A stretch of DNA of 64,000 nt. It comes from Corallococcus interemptor. Its GTDB lineage: Bacteria; Myxococcota; Myxococcia; Myxococcales; Myxococcaceae. The notes beneath the pieces were generated by a model. It did not search any database. It was given only the letters and a program-made list of their open reading frames with translations, and was not told the origin of the DNA. This document shows, piece after piece, positions 32,180 to 40,928 of this stretch. Location: contig NZ_RAWM01000001.1 in the NCBI RefSeq assembly GCF_003668875.1, forward strand, positions 1-64,000. Direction: 5' to 3'. Every line of letters begins with the position of its first letter. Position 1 is the first letter of the stretch. The position numbers were made by a program, and so were the translations under genes.

Positions 32180-33870
32180 CGCTGGATCTGGAAGGAGGGA
32201 GAGAGGAACGTCAGGTAGAGCGCCAGCTTCTTCTTGCGGATGGCCGTGTTCGCGCGGCTGTCACCCATGGCCATCAGCAGCTTCTGCTCCAGCCCCGGCG
32301 CCAGCGTGCCGTGCAGCCAGTAGCGGCCCAGGTACGCGACCAGGTCCGCGTTCGCGGAAGGCAGCAGGTCGTAGTCCACGGTGATGCCCGCGTTGGTGGC
32401 GGCGCTGGTGTAGAGGAACTCGTGGAGGAAGTTGGCGCGGGCCGTGATGGTGGCCGTGTCCAGGATGCCGAACTCCGGCCCCACCAGTCCGTCCACGCCC
32501 GGCAGCGGCGCGTTGGGCGGGTAGTAGCTGAACACGGAGGGCGCGCGCGGCACCCACTGGTTCATCGACTTGCTCCAGTTGCTGAGCTTCAGCCCCGGGT
32601 CCTTCGTCGCAGTGTCCAGCGTGGGATCCAACCAGCGGACGACGTTCGTGACGAACAGCGCCGGCGAGCGCAGGTGACCGAAGCCGGAACGCAGCGACAG
32701 GGGCGGCTGGGCGCCGCGCGCCTCCGAGTCCTCCAGGATGGCGCGCACCACGGCCTGCAGGTTGCCTCTCGCCCCGGTGCCGTCGTTCTTGAAGACGTTG
32801 GCCACACGCCGGACGTAGCCGGGCGTCGGGTTGCTGGTGACCAGGTGCTGGATGAGCTGCTTGCTGATGAAAGGCGGGACGTTGGGGTCGTTGAAGACGT
32901 TGTTCAGCGCCTGCGTCAGGTGCGTGTTGATGTTCCCGCCCGCCGCGGTGAAGACGCCCCGCAGCAGCTCCTGCCGGGTGGTGTCGTGGTTGTCGTTGCA
33001 GGCCATCAGCGGGTTCTTGTAGTCGGGCGTGTTGATGGCGGCGCCCCTGGCCGGGCACGCGGCGGCGTTCCACGTCCAGCCGGACAGGGCGTGCGCGAAG
33101 GCCTTCACCTGCTCCTCGCTGTACGCGCGCTGCCGGTGGCCGTCCGCGTCCAGCAGCGGGGTGCCGTCGATGTTCAGCTTGTCCGTGCCCAGCGTGAAGA
33201 GCTGGAGCATCTCCCGCGCGTAGTTCTCGTTCGGGTCAATGGGGTTGCCCTTCGAGTCGAAGGCGCGGTTGTTCGCCATGTCCAGGTAGCGGCCCATGGC
33301 GGGGTTCTTCGTCACGGCCTCCAGCAGCTCGCGGAAGTCGCCGAAGGCGTACTGCGACAGCAGGTTCATGTACCCCGCGAGCGCCACCTTCGAGTCCACG
33401 TACGGCGTCCTCGCGGAGTCCGGGATGCCGTTCATGGAGACGACGAAGATCTGGCTGAGCGCGAACGCCACCCGCTGGCGCAGCTGATCCTCGCCCGTCA
33501 CCGCGCGCAGGAAGAACTGCGAGCCCAGGTCCTGCGCGCTCTCGCCGTCGTACGGCGTGGCGGGCTGGAGCGCGAACTGCTCCGTGAGCGACTGGGGGAT
33601 GCCCACCGCCATCACGTGCTCCACCGTCCCCACCGGCGCGGGGGCGACGCCGCGCGCCAGCCTGGGACCGAAGGAGGACTGCTCCAGGAAGCGGATGCTG
33701 TTCGCTTCGCCCGGCGTCTCCGGGGTGTCGGCGGCCTGTTCGGCCCGGCCCAGGACTTCCTGTTGGTCGGGAGGAGGGGACTCTGTTGCGGAAAGCCCTT
33801 CGGCCTGTGTGCAGGACGTAGCGCACAGGACGAGGGCCAGGGTGGTGCGACGAAGCATCCGGTACCTCAT
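32176..33870 (-). CDS. DUF1800 family protein
   Basis: 564 aa from ATG 33870 (M-R-Y-R-M-L-R-R-T-T-L-A-L-V-L-C); the open frame extends upstream but looks non-coding there. The signal ends A-T-S-C-T, a possible lipoprotein site. Family hallmarks: S-I-R-F-L-E-Q-S-S-F-G-P near 55, R-V-A-F-A-L-S-Q-I-F-V-V near 120, E-N-Y-A-R-E-M-L-Q-L-F-T-L-G near 210, and F-A-H-A-L-S-G-W-T-W near 255. GTGA overlap with the DUF1501 gene downstream indicates one operon and coupled translation. No enzymatic role is established for the family. Confidence 0.92.
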   Translation of the reverse strand: MRYRMLRRTTLALVLCATSCTQAEGLSATESPPPDQQEVLGRAEQAADTPETPGEANSIRFLEQSSFGPRLARGVAPAPVGTVEHVMAVGIPQSLTEQFALQPATPYDGESAQDLGSQFFLRAVTGEDQLRQRVAFALSQIFVVSMNGIPDSARTPYVDSKVALAGYMNLLSQYAFGDFRELLEAVTKNPAMGRYLDMANNRAFDSKGNPIDPNENYAREMLQLFTLGTDKLNIDGTPLLDADGHRQRAYSEEQVKAFAHALSGWTWNAAACPARGAAINTPDYKNPLMACNDNHDTTRQELLRGVFTAAGGNINTHLTQALNNVFNDPNVPPFISKQLIQHLVTSNPTPGYVRRVANVFKNDGTGARGNLQAVVRAILEDSEARGAQPPLSLRSGFGHLRSPALFVTNVVRWLDPTLDTATKDPGLKLSNWSKSMNQWVPRAPSVFSYYPPNAPLPGVDGLVGPEFGILDTATITARANFLHEFLYTSAATNAGITVDYDLLPSANADLVAYLGRYWLHGTLAPGLEQKLLMAMGDSRANTAIRKKKLALYLTFLSPSFQIQR

Positions 33871-34045
33871 GGTGACTGCGGGGGTGGTCGGCCCCGGAAC
33901 GCCAGGGCCGCGACGTCGCAAAAGATTCTAGGTGATAGGTAATTCGATTAAACGGGCTTTGCCGGTAGTGCAGGAATCATGGGACGCCGGAGGTTTTTCG
34001 CGCGACGCCGGGGCCCTGGAGTCCAGGTGGTGTAGAGAGGACCGG

Positions 34046-34666
34046 GTGAGTCGTCCCCCGGTCCCCTCGCGCCCCGTCGCCACGGCCGCCTTCCAGGGCG
34101 TGACGCTGCTCTTCTTCACGGGCTGCGCCGCGTGGCTCGTGCGCGAGTCGCGCGAGCTGGGCGGCCGTCCCGGGATGATGGCGCTGGGCGTGGCGGTGGC
34201 CTCGGGCGGGCTGGCGCTGGTGGCGCTGGGCGCGCTCGTGGGGCTCTTGCGAAGCGGGCGGCTGCTGGCGCTGCGCTCGCGCGCGGAGATGGGCACCTAC
34301 GCGCTGGTGCTCGCGACCATGGGCGTGCTGGCGCTGGTGGGGCTGCGGCTGTTGTCCTCGGAGGGCCGGCCCGCGCTCGCCACGTTCTGCCTGGGCGTCG
34401 CCGGGTGGCTCGCCGGGGTGGGCCTGCACGCCGTGCCCGCGCTGTTCCTGGGGCCCACGGGCTTCATGGATTCACTGGGGCGGCGCACGCCGTTCTCCCG
34501 GCTGGAGTGGTTCTCCTTCCAGCGGGAGCAGGGAGAGCTGCCCCGCGTGCGGCTTCAAGCAGGGCAGGGGACGCGGCTGCTGTTGGCCGCGCGGCTCGCC
34601 AGCGCGGACGAGGACGTGGTGCGCGCGGCGCTCGCCGGCGCGGGCGTCAGCGTCCGGAGGCGGTAG
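34046..34666 (+). CDS. hypothetical membrane protein
   Basis: 206 aa. The start is taken as GTG 34046 with GAGAGG 7 bases upstream; the frame is open before it but has unlikely composition. Four hydrophobic segments are suggested (L-L-F-F-T-G-C-A-A-W near 19; A-L-G-V-A-V-A-S-G-G-L-A-L near 45; A-L-V-L-A-T-M-G-V-L-A-L near 89; F-C-L-G-V-A-G-W-L-A-G-V near 114), then a soluble 75-residue C-terminus (S-R-L-E-W-F-S-F-Q-R-E-Q) that looks like a small PH-like beta domain. No family recognised. Overlaps the convergent gene by 20 bases. Confidence 0.65.
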   Translation: MSRPPVPSRPVATAAFQGVTLLFFTGCAAWLVRESRELGGRPGMMALGVAVASGGLALVALGALVGLLRSGRLLALRSRAEMGTYALVLATMGVLALVGLRLLSSEGRPALATFCLGVAGWLAGVGLHAVPALFLGPTGFMDSLGRRTPFSRLEWFSFQREQGELPRVRLQAGQGTRLLLAARLASADEDVVRAALAGAGVSVRRR

Positions 34667-35255
34667 CGGCCTTCCACGGGTCGCCGCCCACGCCGAAGGC
34701 CTCCAGTTCGAAGGACTGGGCGCCGGAGACGCTCACCAGGCCCAGCACCGGGACGCTGGGGGACCACTGGGCGGTGATGCCTCCCGCGTACGAGTACTCC
34801 TTCACCTCCAGCTTCCTGCCGGCGACCGTCTCCGTGCTCTCGCGCAGGGGATGGGGCTGGCGGTCCGCGCCGGGCTTGTTGAAGGGCGCGGGCGTGTCGG
34901 TGGGCGGCCGGCCCGGCACGCGCAGGCGCATGAGCAGCACGCTCTTCGCGCTGAAGCGCTCGCCCTCCACCAGGAAGTCGAAGCCCACGCGTCCGGTGGC
35001 GGGCACGTCCAGCTCCACGATGACCCAGCGGCCCCGCTTGCCTTCATGGCGTCCCGCACCACCCTGCTTGATGACGAACTGCGGGGGCCCGTCCGGCGAC
35101 GTGTTCACGTAGCGCGCCCAGCCGCCCTCGCGAATGACGAGGGGCAGTCCGAACAGCGCATCCGGCGCGCTGCCCTGCGCCCACGAAGGCAGGGCGCCCA
35201 GGCCCGCCAGCAACACCGTGAGCAACACCAGGCTCCGCGCCGCCCGGTCCGTCAT
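34647..35255 (-). CDS. hypothetical periplasmic protein
   Basis: 202 aa from ATG 35255. Residues 1-27 form a Sec signal peptide ending in W-A-Q. The mature part is a single beta-rich domain: P-L-V-I-R-E-G-G-W-A-R-Y, G-R-W-V-I-V-E-L-D-V-P, F-L-V-E-G-E-R-F, A-P-F-N-K-P, V-K-E-Y-S-Y-A. The pattern 'gets a value for a sample then checks function of polymer state' cannot be assigned to a known family. The gene at 35314, divergent by 58 bases, encodes a protein with a related layout (E-Y-T-V-Q-S-T, L-V-P-P-L-L-L-Y-G-Q-L), so the two may be distant paralogues. Confidence 0.7.
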   Translation of the reverse strand: MTDRAARSLVLLTVLLAGLGALPSWAQGSAPDALFGLPLVIREGGWARYVNTSPDGPPQFVIKQGGAGRHEGKRGRWVIVELDVPATGRVGFDFLVEGERFSAKSVLLMRLRVPGRPPTDTPAPFNKPGADRQPHPLRESTETVAGRKLEVKEYSYAGGITAQWSPSVPVLGLVSVSGAQSFELEAFGVGGDPWKAATASGR

Positions 35256-35313
35256 GCGCTTCCGTCCCCCGGACTTGTCCGGCGCGGAGCCCCGGTCCCA
35301 TAGTGCTGTTCCC

Positions 35314-36057
35314 ATGCGCCGTCTCCTGTGTCCCGTGTGCACCGCCGTGCTGCTCTCCGCCACGCCGGCCATGTCCTCCGCGCCCGACGCGGGCACTCCC
35401 TCTTCACGTCCCGCGACGGCGGCCTCCACCGACGCGGGAGTGCCCGCTTCCAACGATCCGCCCATCGCCTCCGAGCGCCTCGCCGAAGCGCGCGCCCTGG
35501 TGCCGCCCCTGCTGCTCTACGGCCAGCTCCAACCCGTCGTGGGCACGTGGGTGGAATACACCGTCCAATCGACGCCGAAGAACACCCACCCCGTGCGAGC
35601 CGCCGTCGTGGGTGAGACGCCGCGTGAGCGCGACACGCTCTATCAAGTCGAGCTGGACTACCAGACGACGCCCCGCGCCCTCATCATCGTCTGGGTGGCC
35701 CGCGCCGGCACCGCCCGCGCCGTGGTGGAGCGGCTGGCCATCTCCGTGCCGCCCAACACCCCCATCTCCGTCCCGGTGGACCTCCTCGCGGACCACGCCG
35801 CGCTCCAGGGCCAGCTCGTCCGCCAGCGCGACACCGACGTGCGCGCCGGCCCCTTCGCCGGCAAGGGCCGGGAGCTCACCTTCCGCCGGGAGTCCGGCGA
35901 GCGGGTGACGGTGGTGACGGCGGCGCAGGTGCCCGTGTTCGGCGTGGAGTCCCTGCGCGACGGGGAGGTCACCTGGACGGCGCGGAAGAGCGGCACCGGT
36001 GCCCGGCCCGCGCTGGACGTCGTGCCGCTCACGCTGCCCCGGCTGCCCGCGCCCTGA
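35314..36057 (+). CDS. hypothetical secreted protein
   Basis: 247 aa from ATG 35314. A signal peptide (R-R-L-L-C-P-V-C-T-A-V-L-L-S-A) is followed by a Ser/Thr/Ala/Pro-rich linker to about residue 48, then a beta-rich domain with G-T-W-V-E-Y-T-V near 75, L-Y-Q-V-E-L-D-Y-Q near 110 and a late G-V-E-S-L. It parallels the divergent gene at 34647 in length of domain and strand pattern. No catalytic motif seen. Three bases separate its stop from the convergent pilin-like gene. Confidence 0.65.
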   Translation: MRRLLCPVCTAVLLSATPAMSSAPDAGTPSSRPATAASTDAGVPASNDPPIASERLAEARALVPPLLLYGQLQPVVGTWVEYTVQSTPKNTHPVRAAVVGETPRERDTLYQVELDYQTTPRALIIVWVARAGTARAVVERLAISVPPNTPISVPVDLLADHAALQGQLVRQRDTDVRAGPFAGKGRELTFRRESGERVTVVTAAQVPVFGVESLRDGEVTWTARKSGTGARPALDVVPLTLPRLPAP

Positions 36058-36060
36058 GCT

Positions 36061-36261
36061 TCAGCCGAACGGGTAGCCCAGCACGCAGTAGAAGCCGCGG
36101 ATGTAGATGGTGAGCGCCGCGAACATCTCCGGCGCGAACGTGGTGATGGCGCCGACGCCGAACATGAACGCCATCAGCAACACCGTGAACTCCGCCATGG
36201 CCTGGCCCCGGGAGCGGGGACGCTTGAGCCACCGGTAGCCTCGCGACAACACGCCGTTCAT
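36061..36261 (-). CDS. 66-residue pilin-like (Flp/TadE-type) protein
   Basis: Short N-terminus rich in Arg/Lys, then R-G-Q-A-M-A-E-F-T-V-L-L-M-A-F-M-F-G-V: a G-Q-A-x-x-E-F motif before a hydrophobic helix, the layout of TadE/Flp prepilins cleaved by TadV-like peptidase. The helix is followed by 30 mostly hydrophobic residues with one Cys. It is the last gene of the Tad-like operon, with an ATGA overlap to the gene upstream, and is too small to be a TadE proper. It may be the major or a minor pilin; a bare membrane peptide is the alternative. Confidence 0.7.
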   Translation of the reverse strand: MNGVLSRGYRWLKRPRSRGQAMAEFTVLLMAFMFGVGAITTFAPEMFAALTIYIRGFYCVLGYPFG

Positions 36262-37115
36262 CGATTCGACTCCTGGGGAAGAGGGGCACGCTCGAGCACG
36301 AACGTGATGAGGGATTCCGGAGGCCCGTCCTTGTCGAGCGGCGACAGCGTCAACGCCAGCCGCTCACCGCGGCGCTCGAACTCGAGCACCTCCACGCCCC
36401 GCGCGAGCCGCCGCCCCGAAGGCGCGTACCCCCGCGAGGGCAGCTGCGCCCGGTAGAACTCCGCGAGCATCTGGGGCGTGCCGTGCGCCACCTGCGTGAG
36501 CGTGGTGCTGCCCGCGCCGGGGCCGCCGCTGCCTTCGTCCACGCGCAGCACCGTCACCACGCCCGGAGGCTGCGGCAGCGACTCGGGCGCCGTGCCTCCC
36601 AGGTGGATGCCCTCCGGCGCCTCCACCAGCGAGGGGAACACCAGCGTGCGCGTCGCGGCGCCGCCCACGCGGATGGTGGTGACGGCCACCAGCGCGCCCA
36701 GCCGGTCGTCGTAGTAGTTCACGGAGCCGCCGCCCGCGCCGTCGTCCTGCGTGACGATGTGCCGGCCGCGCAGGCGGAACTGGCGCGCGTAGAACTCCAG
36801 CACCTCACCGGGCGGGTGGTCCGTTTCGAAGTAGCCCATCTCCATGGGGCTGCCGTTGGTCACCAGCCGGCCCAGGGGAATCAGCGTCTCGCCGGGGAAG
36901 GGCGGGATGACGCGCTGGACCCGGCCCACGCCGGCATCCGGAAACGGCGGCGCCGGGGGCAGGGCGATCTCCGGCGTGGAGGGCGGCCTCGCCGGAAGCT
37001 CCGGCGCCGGAGGCGGAGGGTCCTTCAGCAGCGCGGCGGTGGCCACGAGCGCGAGCAGCCCGCCCAGCCCCAGCCAGCGCGTGAGCGCGCCCGTGCGATC
37101 CGACAGTCCACTCAT
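36258..37115 (-). CDS. single-pass membrane protein of the Tad-like operon
   Basis: 285 aa from ATG 37115 (ATGA overlap with the upstream TadE-like gene). A transmembrane helix is at about 13-30 (W-L-G-L-G-G-L-L-A-L-V-A-T-A-A-L-L), then a Pro-rich linker (D-P-P-P-P-A-P-E-L), then two similar-looking sub-domains: E-V-L-E-F-Y-A-R-Q-F-R-L-R-G near 110 and M-L-A-E-F-Y-R-A-Q-L-P-S-R-G-Y near 220. The internal duplication is clear. The exported part should lie outside the inner membrane. The family is not recognised; it is assigned to the pilus-like system by gene order only. Confidence 0.7.
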   Translation of the reverse strand: MSGLSDRTGALTRWLGLGGLLALVATAALLKDPPPPAPELPARPPSTPEIALPPAPPFPDAGVGRVQRVIPPFPGETLIPLGRLVTNGSPMEMGYFETDHPPGEVLEFYARQFRLRGRHIVTQDDGAGGGSVNYYDDRLGALVAVTTIRVGGAATRTLVFPSLVEAPEGIHLGGTAPESLPQPPGVVTVLRVDEGSGGPGAGSTTLTQVAHGTPQMLAEFYRAQLPSRGYAPSGRRLARGVEVLEFERRGERLALTLSPLDKDGPPESLITFVLERAPLPQESNR

Positions 37116-38203
37116 GGGATGCAGGCGTCGCTGTTGTAGCGGAAGTACGCCGCGGCCGCCGTGGTGGACTGCGTGTACTCGGACTCCGGCTCGTTGGAGA
37201 TGATGGCGCCCTGGAAGAAGTTCCCACGGCACCGGTACGAGCGCATGGGCCAGTTGTCGTCCCGGCCTCCGGAGTTGGAGAGCCCGCGCTTCGTCTTGAT
37301 GGCGTTGGGCTCGCAGCTGCCGTAGCAGTAGCTGGTGTCGTTGCGCCAGTACGCGGCCTGGAGCACGTCGCCCGGCACCGTGCGCGTGGGCCGGACCGCG
37401 TTGAAGTTGCCCGCGGCCGTCACCTCGCGGATGACCACGGACTGGCGCACGTACTCGTCGGAGAAGGGGAAGTCGAGCCCCAGCACGCCCAGCACCGACC
37501 CGATGGAGTTCAGCGCCCCGCCGGTCCCCACGCCCGCGTAGACGATCTTGCTGGAGCGGTCATGCGTGAGCTCTTCCACGCGCGGATACGTCTGGGACTG
37601 GTTGTCGCCCGGCCCCCACGCCCGCCACGTGTCGTGGAAGAGGTAGAAGTGCTCCTGGAAGTTCAGGTCCAGCTGGTTGCCGTCCGGGCCCGTCGTGTAG
37701 AGGGCGATCTCCTTGGGGATGATGCGGTTCACCAGCCGGACCTGCACGTCCGCCTGGACCGCGCCGACGCTGGGGTCGAACCCCATGTTCTCCACCAGCT
37801 GCTCCGGTGACCCGCCCAGCGCGCCAATGGCCGCGGCCGCAAGGCCCCCCACGCCCGACTGCGCGCCCATCTTGGACATCTCCACGCCTTCGAGCGGCGC
37901 GTCCGCGTTCTGGGCCTGGACCTGGATGGTGATGCCGTTGCGGTACGCCGTGCCCAGCGTGCCCGTCTTGGTGGAGCCGTCCAGGTCCTGGTAGCGCTGG
38001 CGCGCCTCCGCCGCGATGGCGGAGACGTCCTGGCGCACCGTGCGCTCGAAGGCCACGAAGCGCGCCATCTCCGCCATCTTCAGGCGCGCGCGCTGCACCT
38101 CCCAGAAGTAGTTCGCCCAGAGGACCAGCACGACGAGCAGCGGCGCCAGCAGCGCCAGCTCCACCGTGGCCGAACCCCGCGCCGCGCGGCGAGAGCGGCG
38201 CAT
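37112..38203 (-). CDS. TadE-like pseudopilin-type protein
   Basis: 363 aa from ATG 38203, which overlaps the TadG-like stop by one base (TGATG). The N-terminus R-G-S-A-T-V-E-L-A-L-L-A-P-L-L is the TadE signature (short basic leader, Glu five residues into the helix). The large extracytoplasmic part contains C-Y-G-S-C near 310 and two further cysteines, which may form disulfides. Far longer than a typical TadE (about 150-200 aa). Part of the five-gene overlapping operon. Confidence 0.82.
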   Translation of the reverse strand: MRRSRRAARGSATVELALLAPLLVVLVLWANYFWEVQRARLKMAEMARFVAFERTVRQDVSAIAAEARQRYQDLDGSTKTGTLGTAYRNGITIQVQAQNADAPLEGVEMSKMGAQSGVGGLAAAAIGALGGSPEQLVENMGFDPSVGAVQADVQVRLVNRIIPKEIALYTTGPDGNQLDLNFQEHFYLFHDTWRAWGPGDNQSQTYPRVEELTHDRSSKIVYAGVGTGGALNSIGSVLGVLGLDFPFSDEYVRQSVVIREVTAAGNFNAVRPTRTVPGDVLQAAYWRNDTSYCYGSCEPNAIKTKRGLSNSGGRDDNWPMRSYRCRGNFFQGAIISNEPESEYTQSTTAAAAYFRYNSDACIP

Positions 38204-39828
38204 CAGTAGTTGATGCCGTTGATCAGCCATTCGCTGTCCTCCCAGGCGGGCACCAGCCACTTGAGGTGATCCGCGTCCCAGTGGGTCTGGATGGGCGCCA
38301 GGCGCGCGGTCCAGAGCGGATTGAAGAAGTTGGGCTCTTCCTTCCACACGCCGGGGCGGTGGTAGATGGCGCGGCCCACCGCCATGGCCATCATGCCGCC
38401 CGTGCGCTTGCGGAAGTCCGCCGCGTACTGGTCCTGCTTGCCGCCCACGTAGCGCCAGGTCATGTCCAGGTACGACTCGCGGATCTCCTCCGCGTTGTTC
38501 TCCGCGGTGTCGTACTTGCCGTTGCCGCTGCCCTCCATGAACGCGTTCTGGGACAGGTTCTCCAGCTCGTAGACGGGCTTCTTGCCGCTCTTCTCCGCGC
38601 CCATGTCCTTGCCCAGGACGATGAGGTTGCACGGGTAGCCGAAGTGGTTCTGCCGGGGGCTGACGAAGCTGGTGTCGGACGTGACGAACGGCGTGATGCC
38701 CATCCACGGGTGGTGGTCATCCGTCTTGCTGGCGCCGTATTCCTGGTGGAAGCCGCCCCGGTTGTCCGCCGCCGCCCGGAAGCGCAGGCGGAAGACGTCG
38801 CTCCAGCCGAAGAGGAAGCACGTGGGGCGCACCTCGATGCGGATGTCGTCCGACGCGAAGAGCTGATCCTTGCGGTTGTTCTCGAAGCCCTCGTCGAAGC
38901 TCTTGATCTGGCTGTCCGCCGTCTTGCGGATGCGCAATTCGCCAATGCCCACGCACAGCCGGAACTCCCACCGCCGCCCGATGAGGATGGGGCCCTCGCC
39001 CTCGGCCGTCCACCGCCGGCGCACGCCGTTGGCCAGGTTGCCCATGAGCAGGCGGTACTTGGCCATGTTCGGATCCGACAGCTTGTTGCCCGTCACCAGC
39101 TTCCCGCGCGTCAGCATGCCGGTGGGGTCCACGCCCATGGTGGGGCTGCTGCTGAAGGGACCGTCATCCAGGATGTGCAGGAAGTTCTTGGCGTTGGAGT
39201 AGTTGATGTCGCCCGGGTTGCCGAACAGCGAGGACACGGAGGAGTTGGTGAACGACTGCCCGGAGTCCATGTCCTCGGTGACCTCCGCCCGGGGGTCGGT
39301 CTGTTCGATGACGTCGCCCCGCCCCTTCGTGGTGTAGAGGTCGAAGAGGGTCCCCGTGAGCATGGCCTCCTGGGCCAGCCAGAGCGCGATGTTGAGCGCT
39401 GTTATTACCGGGATGAGTAATCGTGTGACGGTCTCCACCGTCACCTTCCACGCTTTTATCGCCGCGGAGACCGCGGCGAAGACAGCGCCGATGCCGGGGA
39501 TGTATTGCAGGTACTTGGCCGCCACGCCGATGGTGCGGTCCAGGTACACCGCGTGGCTCACGTAGGACATCAGCGTGAGCATCGCGGAGTAGTGCACGAT
39601 CATCGCGCGGTTGGTGTACGCGAGGAAGTTGTAGGCCCGCGCCTCCTTCACCGCCAGCGAGTACGCCTGCGCATCCGCGGCGTCCTGCAGCTTGATCTTC
39701 TCGTACACGCCCTGGCCAATGCCCACCGACGTCATGACGGTGACGGCCAGCACGAGCATCACCACCACCCCGAGCACCATGGCCTGCCCGCGCTCGTCGC
39801 GCCGCAGTCTTCGCAGTATCCGGAACAT
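38203..39828 (-). CDS. TadG-like membrane-anchored protein
   Basis: 541 aa from ATG 39828. The N-terminus R-R-D-E-R-G-Q-A-M-V-L-G-V-V-V-M-L-V-L and the following D-A-A-D-A-Q-A-Y-S-L-A-V motif near 47-58 are typical of TadG/'pilus assembly Flp-type Tad-like' proteins. A second hydrophobic stretch (G-A-V-F-A-A-V-S-A-A-I-K and L-L-I-P-V-I-T-A-L-N-I-A) follows near 115-150. The large C-terminal domain is not recognised and shows no von Willebrand-type metal site. It begins 38 bases after the first TadE-like gene. Probably an envelope component of a Tad-like secretion or adhesion machine whose ATPase genes are not in this window. Confidence 0.8.
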   Translation of the reverse strand: MFRILRRLRRDERGQAMVLGVVVMLVLAVTVMTSVGIGQGVYEKIKLQDAADAQAYSLAVKEARAYNFLAYTNRAMIVHYSAMLTLMSYVSHAVYLDRTIGVAAKYLQYIPGIGAVFAAVSAAIKAWKVTVETVTRLLIPVITALNIALWLAQEAMLTGTLFDLYTTKGRGDVIEQTDPRAEVTEDMDSGQSFTNSSVSSLFGNPGDINYSNAKNFLHILDDGPFSSSPTMGVDPTGMLTRGKLVTGNKLSDPNMAKYRLLMGNLANGVRRRWTAEGEGPILIGRRWEFRLCVGIGELRIRKTADSQIKSFDEGFENNRKDQLFASDDIRIEVRPTCFLFGWSDVFRLRFRAAADNRGGFHQEYGASKTDDHHPWMGITPFVTSDTSFVSPRQNHFGYPCNLIVLGKDMGAEKSGKKPVYELENLSQNAFMEGSGNGKYDTAENNAEEIRESYLDMTWRYVGGKQDQYAADFRKRTGGMMAMAVGRAIYHRPGVWKEEPNFFNPLWTARLAPIQTHWDADHLKWLVPAWEDSEWLINGINY

Positions 39829-39866
39829 CCTTGAGGGGGTCCTTCTGGCGAGCGCCGGGGGAGGCG

Positions 39867-40694
39867 CTAGCCGTCCACGGCGCACGAGGTGGGACCATGC
39901 GCGCCGCTGTTGAGGAGGTTGGACTGCATGCGCATCGAGTAGGTCGCGATGACCGGGATGGCGAAGACGTTGCTGTTGGCCAGCGTGCGGATCTTCTGGT
40001 GGTCGTCGTCCTGGCTCGCGCCCTGGTCCTCCAGGTGCTTCGTGAGGCTGCCGCCGTTCACCTTCTGGGTGGTGAAGTTGACGCCCCGCATGGCCAGGCC
40101 GTTGAGCGCCTCGCGGCCCATGTAGAAGGCGTGCAGCTGCCAGTTCGCGAACGGGATGCGCATCTCGTAGAAGTACGTGATGCGCACCGTGAGGAGGTTG
40201 GCCTCGATGACCTGCGCGTTGCGGATGTCGTCGTAGTCCAGCTCGCGGCCCTGCATGTGCGAGCCATAGGAGGCGAAGAGGGTGCCCAGCTGGCTGCGCC
40301 GGGGGTTGAGCACCTCCACCCGCACGCGCTCCAGGTCCACCTGCTGGTAGCGCTGGTTCTGCTCCGCGTTGGTGCCCAGCGTGTACGCGTCGTGGACCTT
40401 GGCCACGTTGATCAGCGTGTCCACGCGGCCCTTGACCTCGCCGGAGGCGGGCGGTCCCAGCGTGGGCAGCACCGCCACGTAGGCGGCGTCCTTCATGGTC
40501 TCGCAGTCACCGCCGTTGACGATGCCCGCGCGCACCGCCCGGTACGCCGCGTACTCCGTCATCAGCCGCGCGTGGTGGAGCGTCCCCAGCTGGAGGATGC
40601 CCAGGATGAGGAACACCATCACCGGGATGACCAGCGCGGACTCCACGACCGCCTGACCCGACTCACCGGGATGGGTTGAGGGGGACCTTTTCAT
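39867..40694 (-). CDS. TadE-like protein, first gene of the operon
   Basis: 275 aa from ATG 40694 (M-K-R-S-P-S-T-H-P-G-E-S). The leader ends G-Q-A-V-V-E-S-A-L-V-I-P-V-M-V-F-L-I-L-G-I: the TadE motif with Glu in the helix. The outer part contains few cysteines and a G-R-E-L-D-Y-D-D-I-R stretch. The 234 bases upstream, to the ClC gene, hold no gene and probably the operon promoter, though no clear -10/-35 was seen. Confidence 0.82.
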   Translation of the reverse strand: MKRSPSTHPGESGQAVVESALVIPVMVFLILGILQLGTLHHARLMTEYAAYRAVRAGIVNGGDCETMKDAAYVAVLPTLGPPASGEVKGRVDTLINVAKVHDAYTLGTNAEQNQRYQQVDLERVRVEVLNPRRSQLGTLFASYGSHMQGRELDYDDIRNAQVIEANLLTVRITYFYEMRIPFANWQLHAFYMGREALNGLAMRGVNFTTQKVNGGSLTKHLEDQGASQDDDHQKIRTLANSNVFAIPVIATYSMRMQSNLLNSGAHGPTSCAVDG

Positions 40695-40928
40695 GGGACG
40701 TCCAATCTTCACACGGCGTGTCATCGGGATGCCAGCGGGCGGGCCCAGGGGTGCACGCCAGCCTTTCCCATGACACGGAGCGGATCCAATACGGGACGCA
40801 AAAAGACGGTATCGGGCACGTGGACGCGCCACGCCGAAACAGGCGCCCCGCCCGGCGAAGAGCGGACTTCAAATCCTGAAAGGCCCGCGCCCAAAGCGCG
40901 AAAGACCGGGGTCCCCCGCGCCAAGCGC

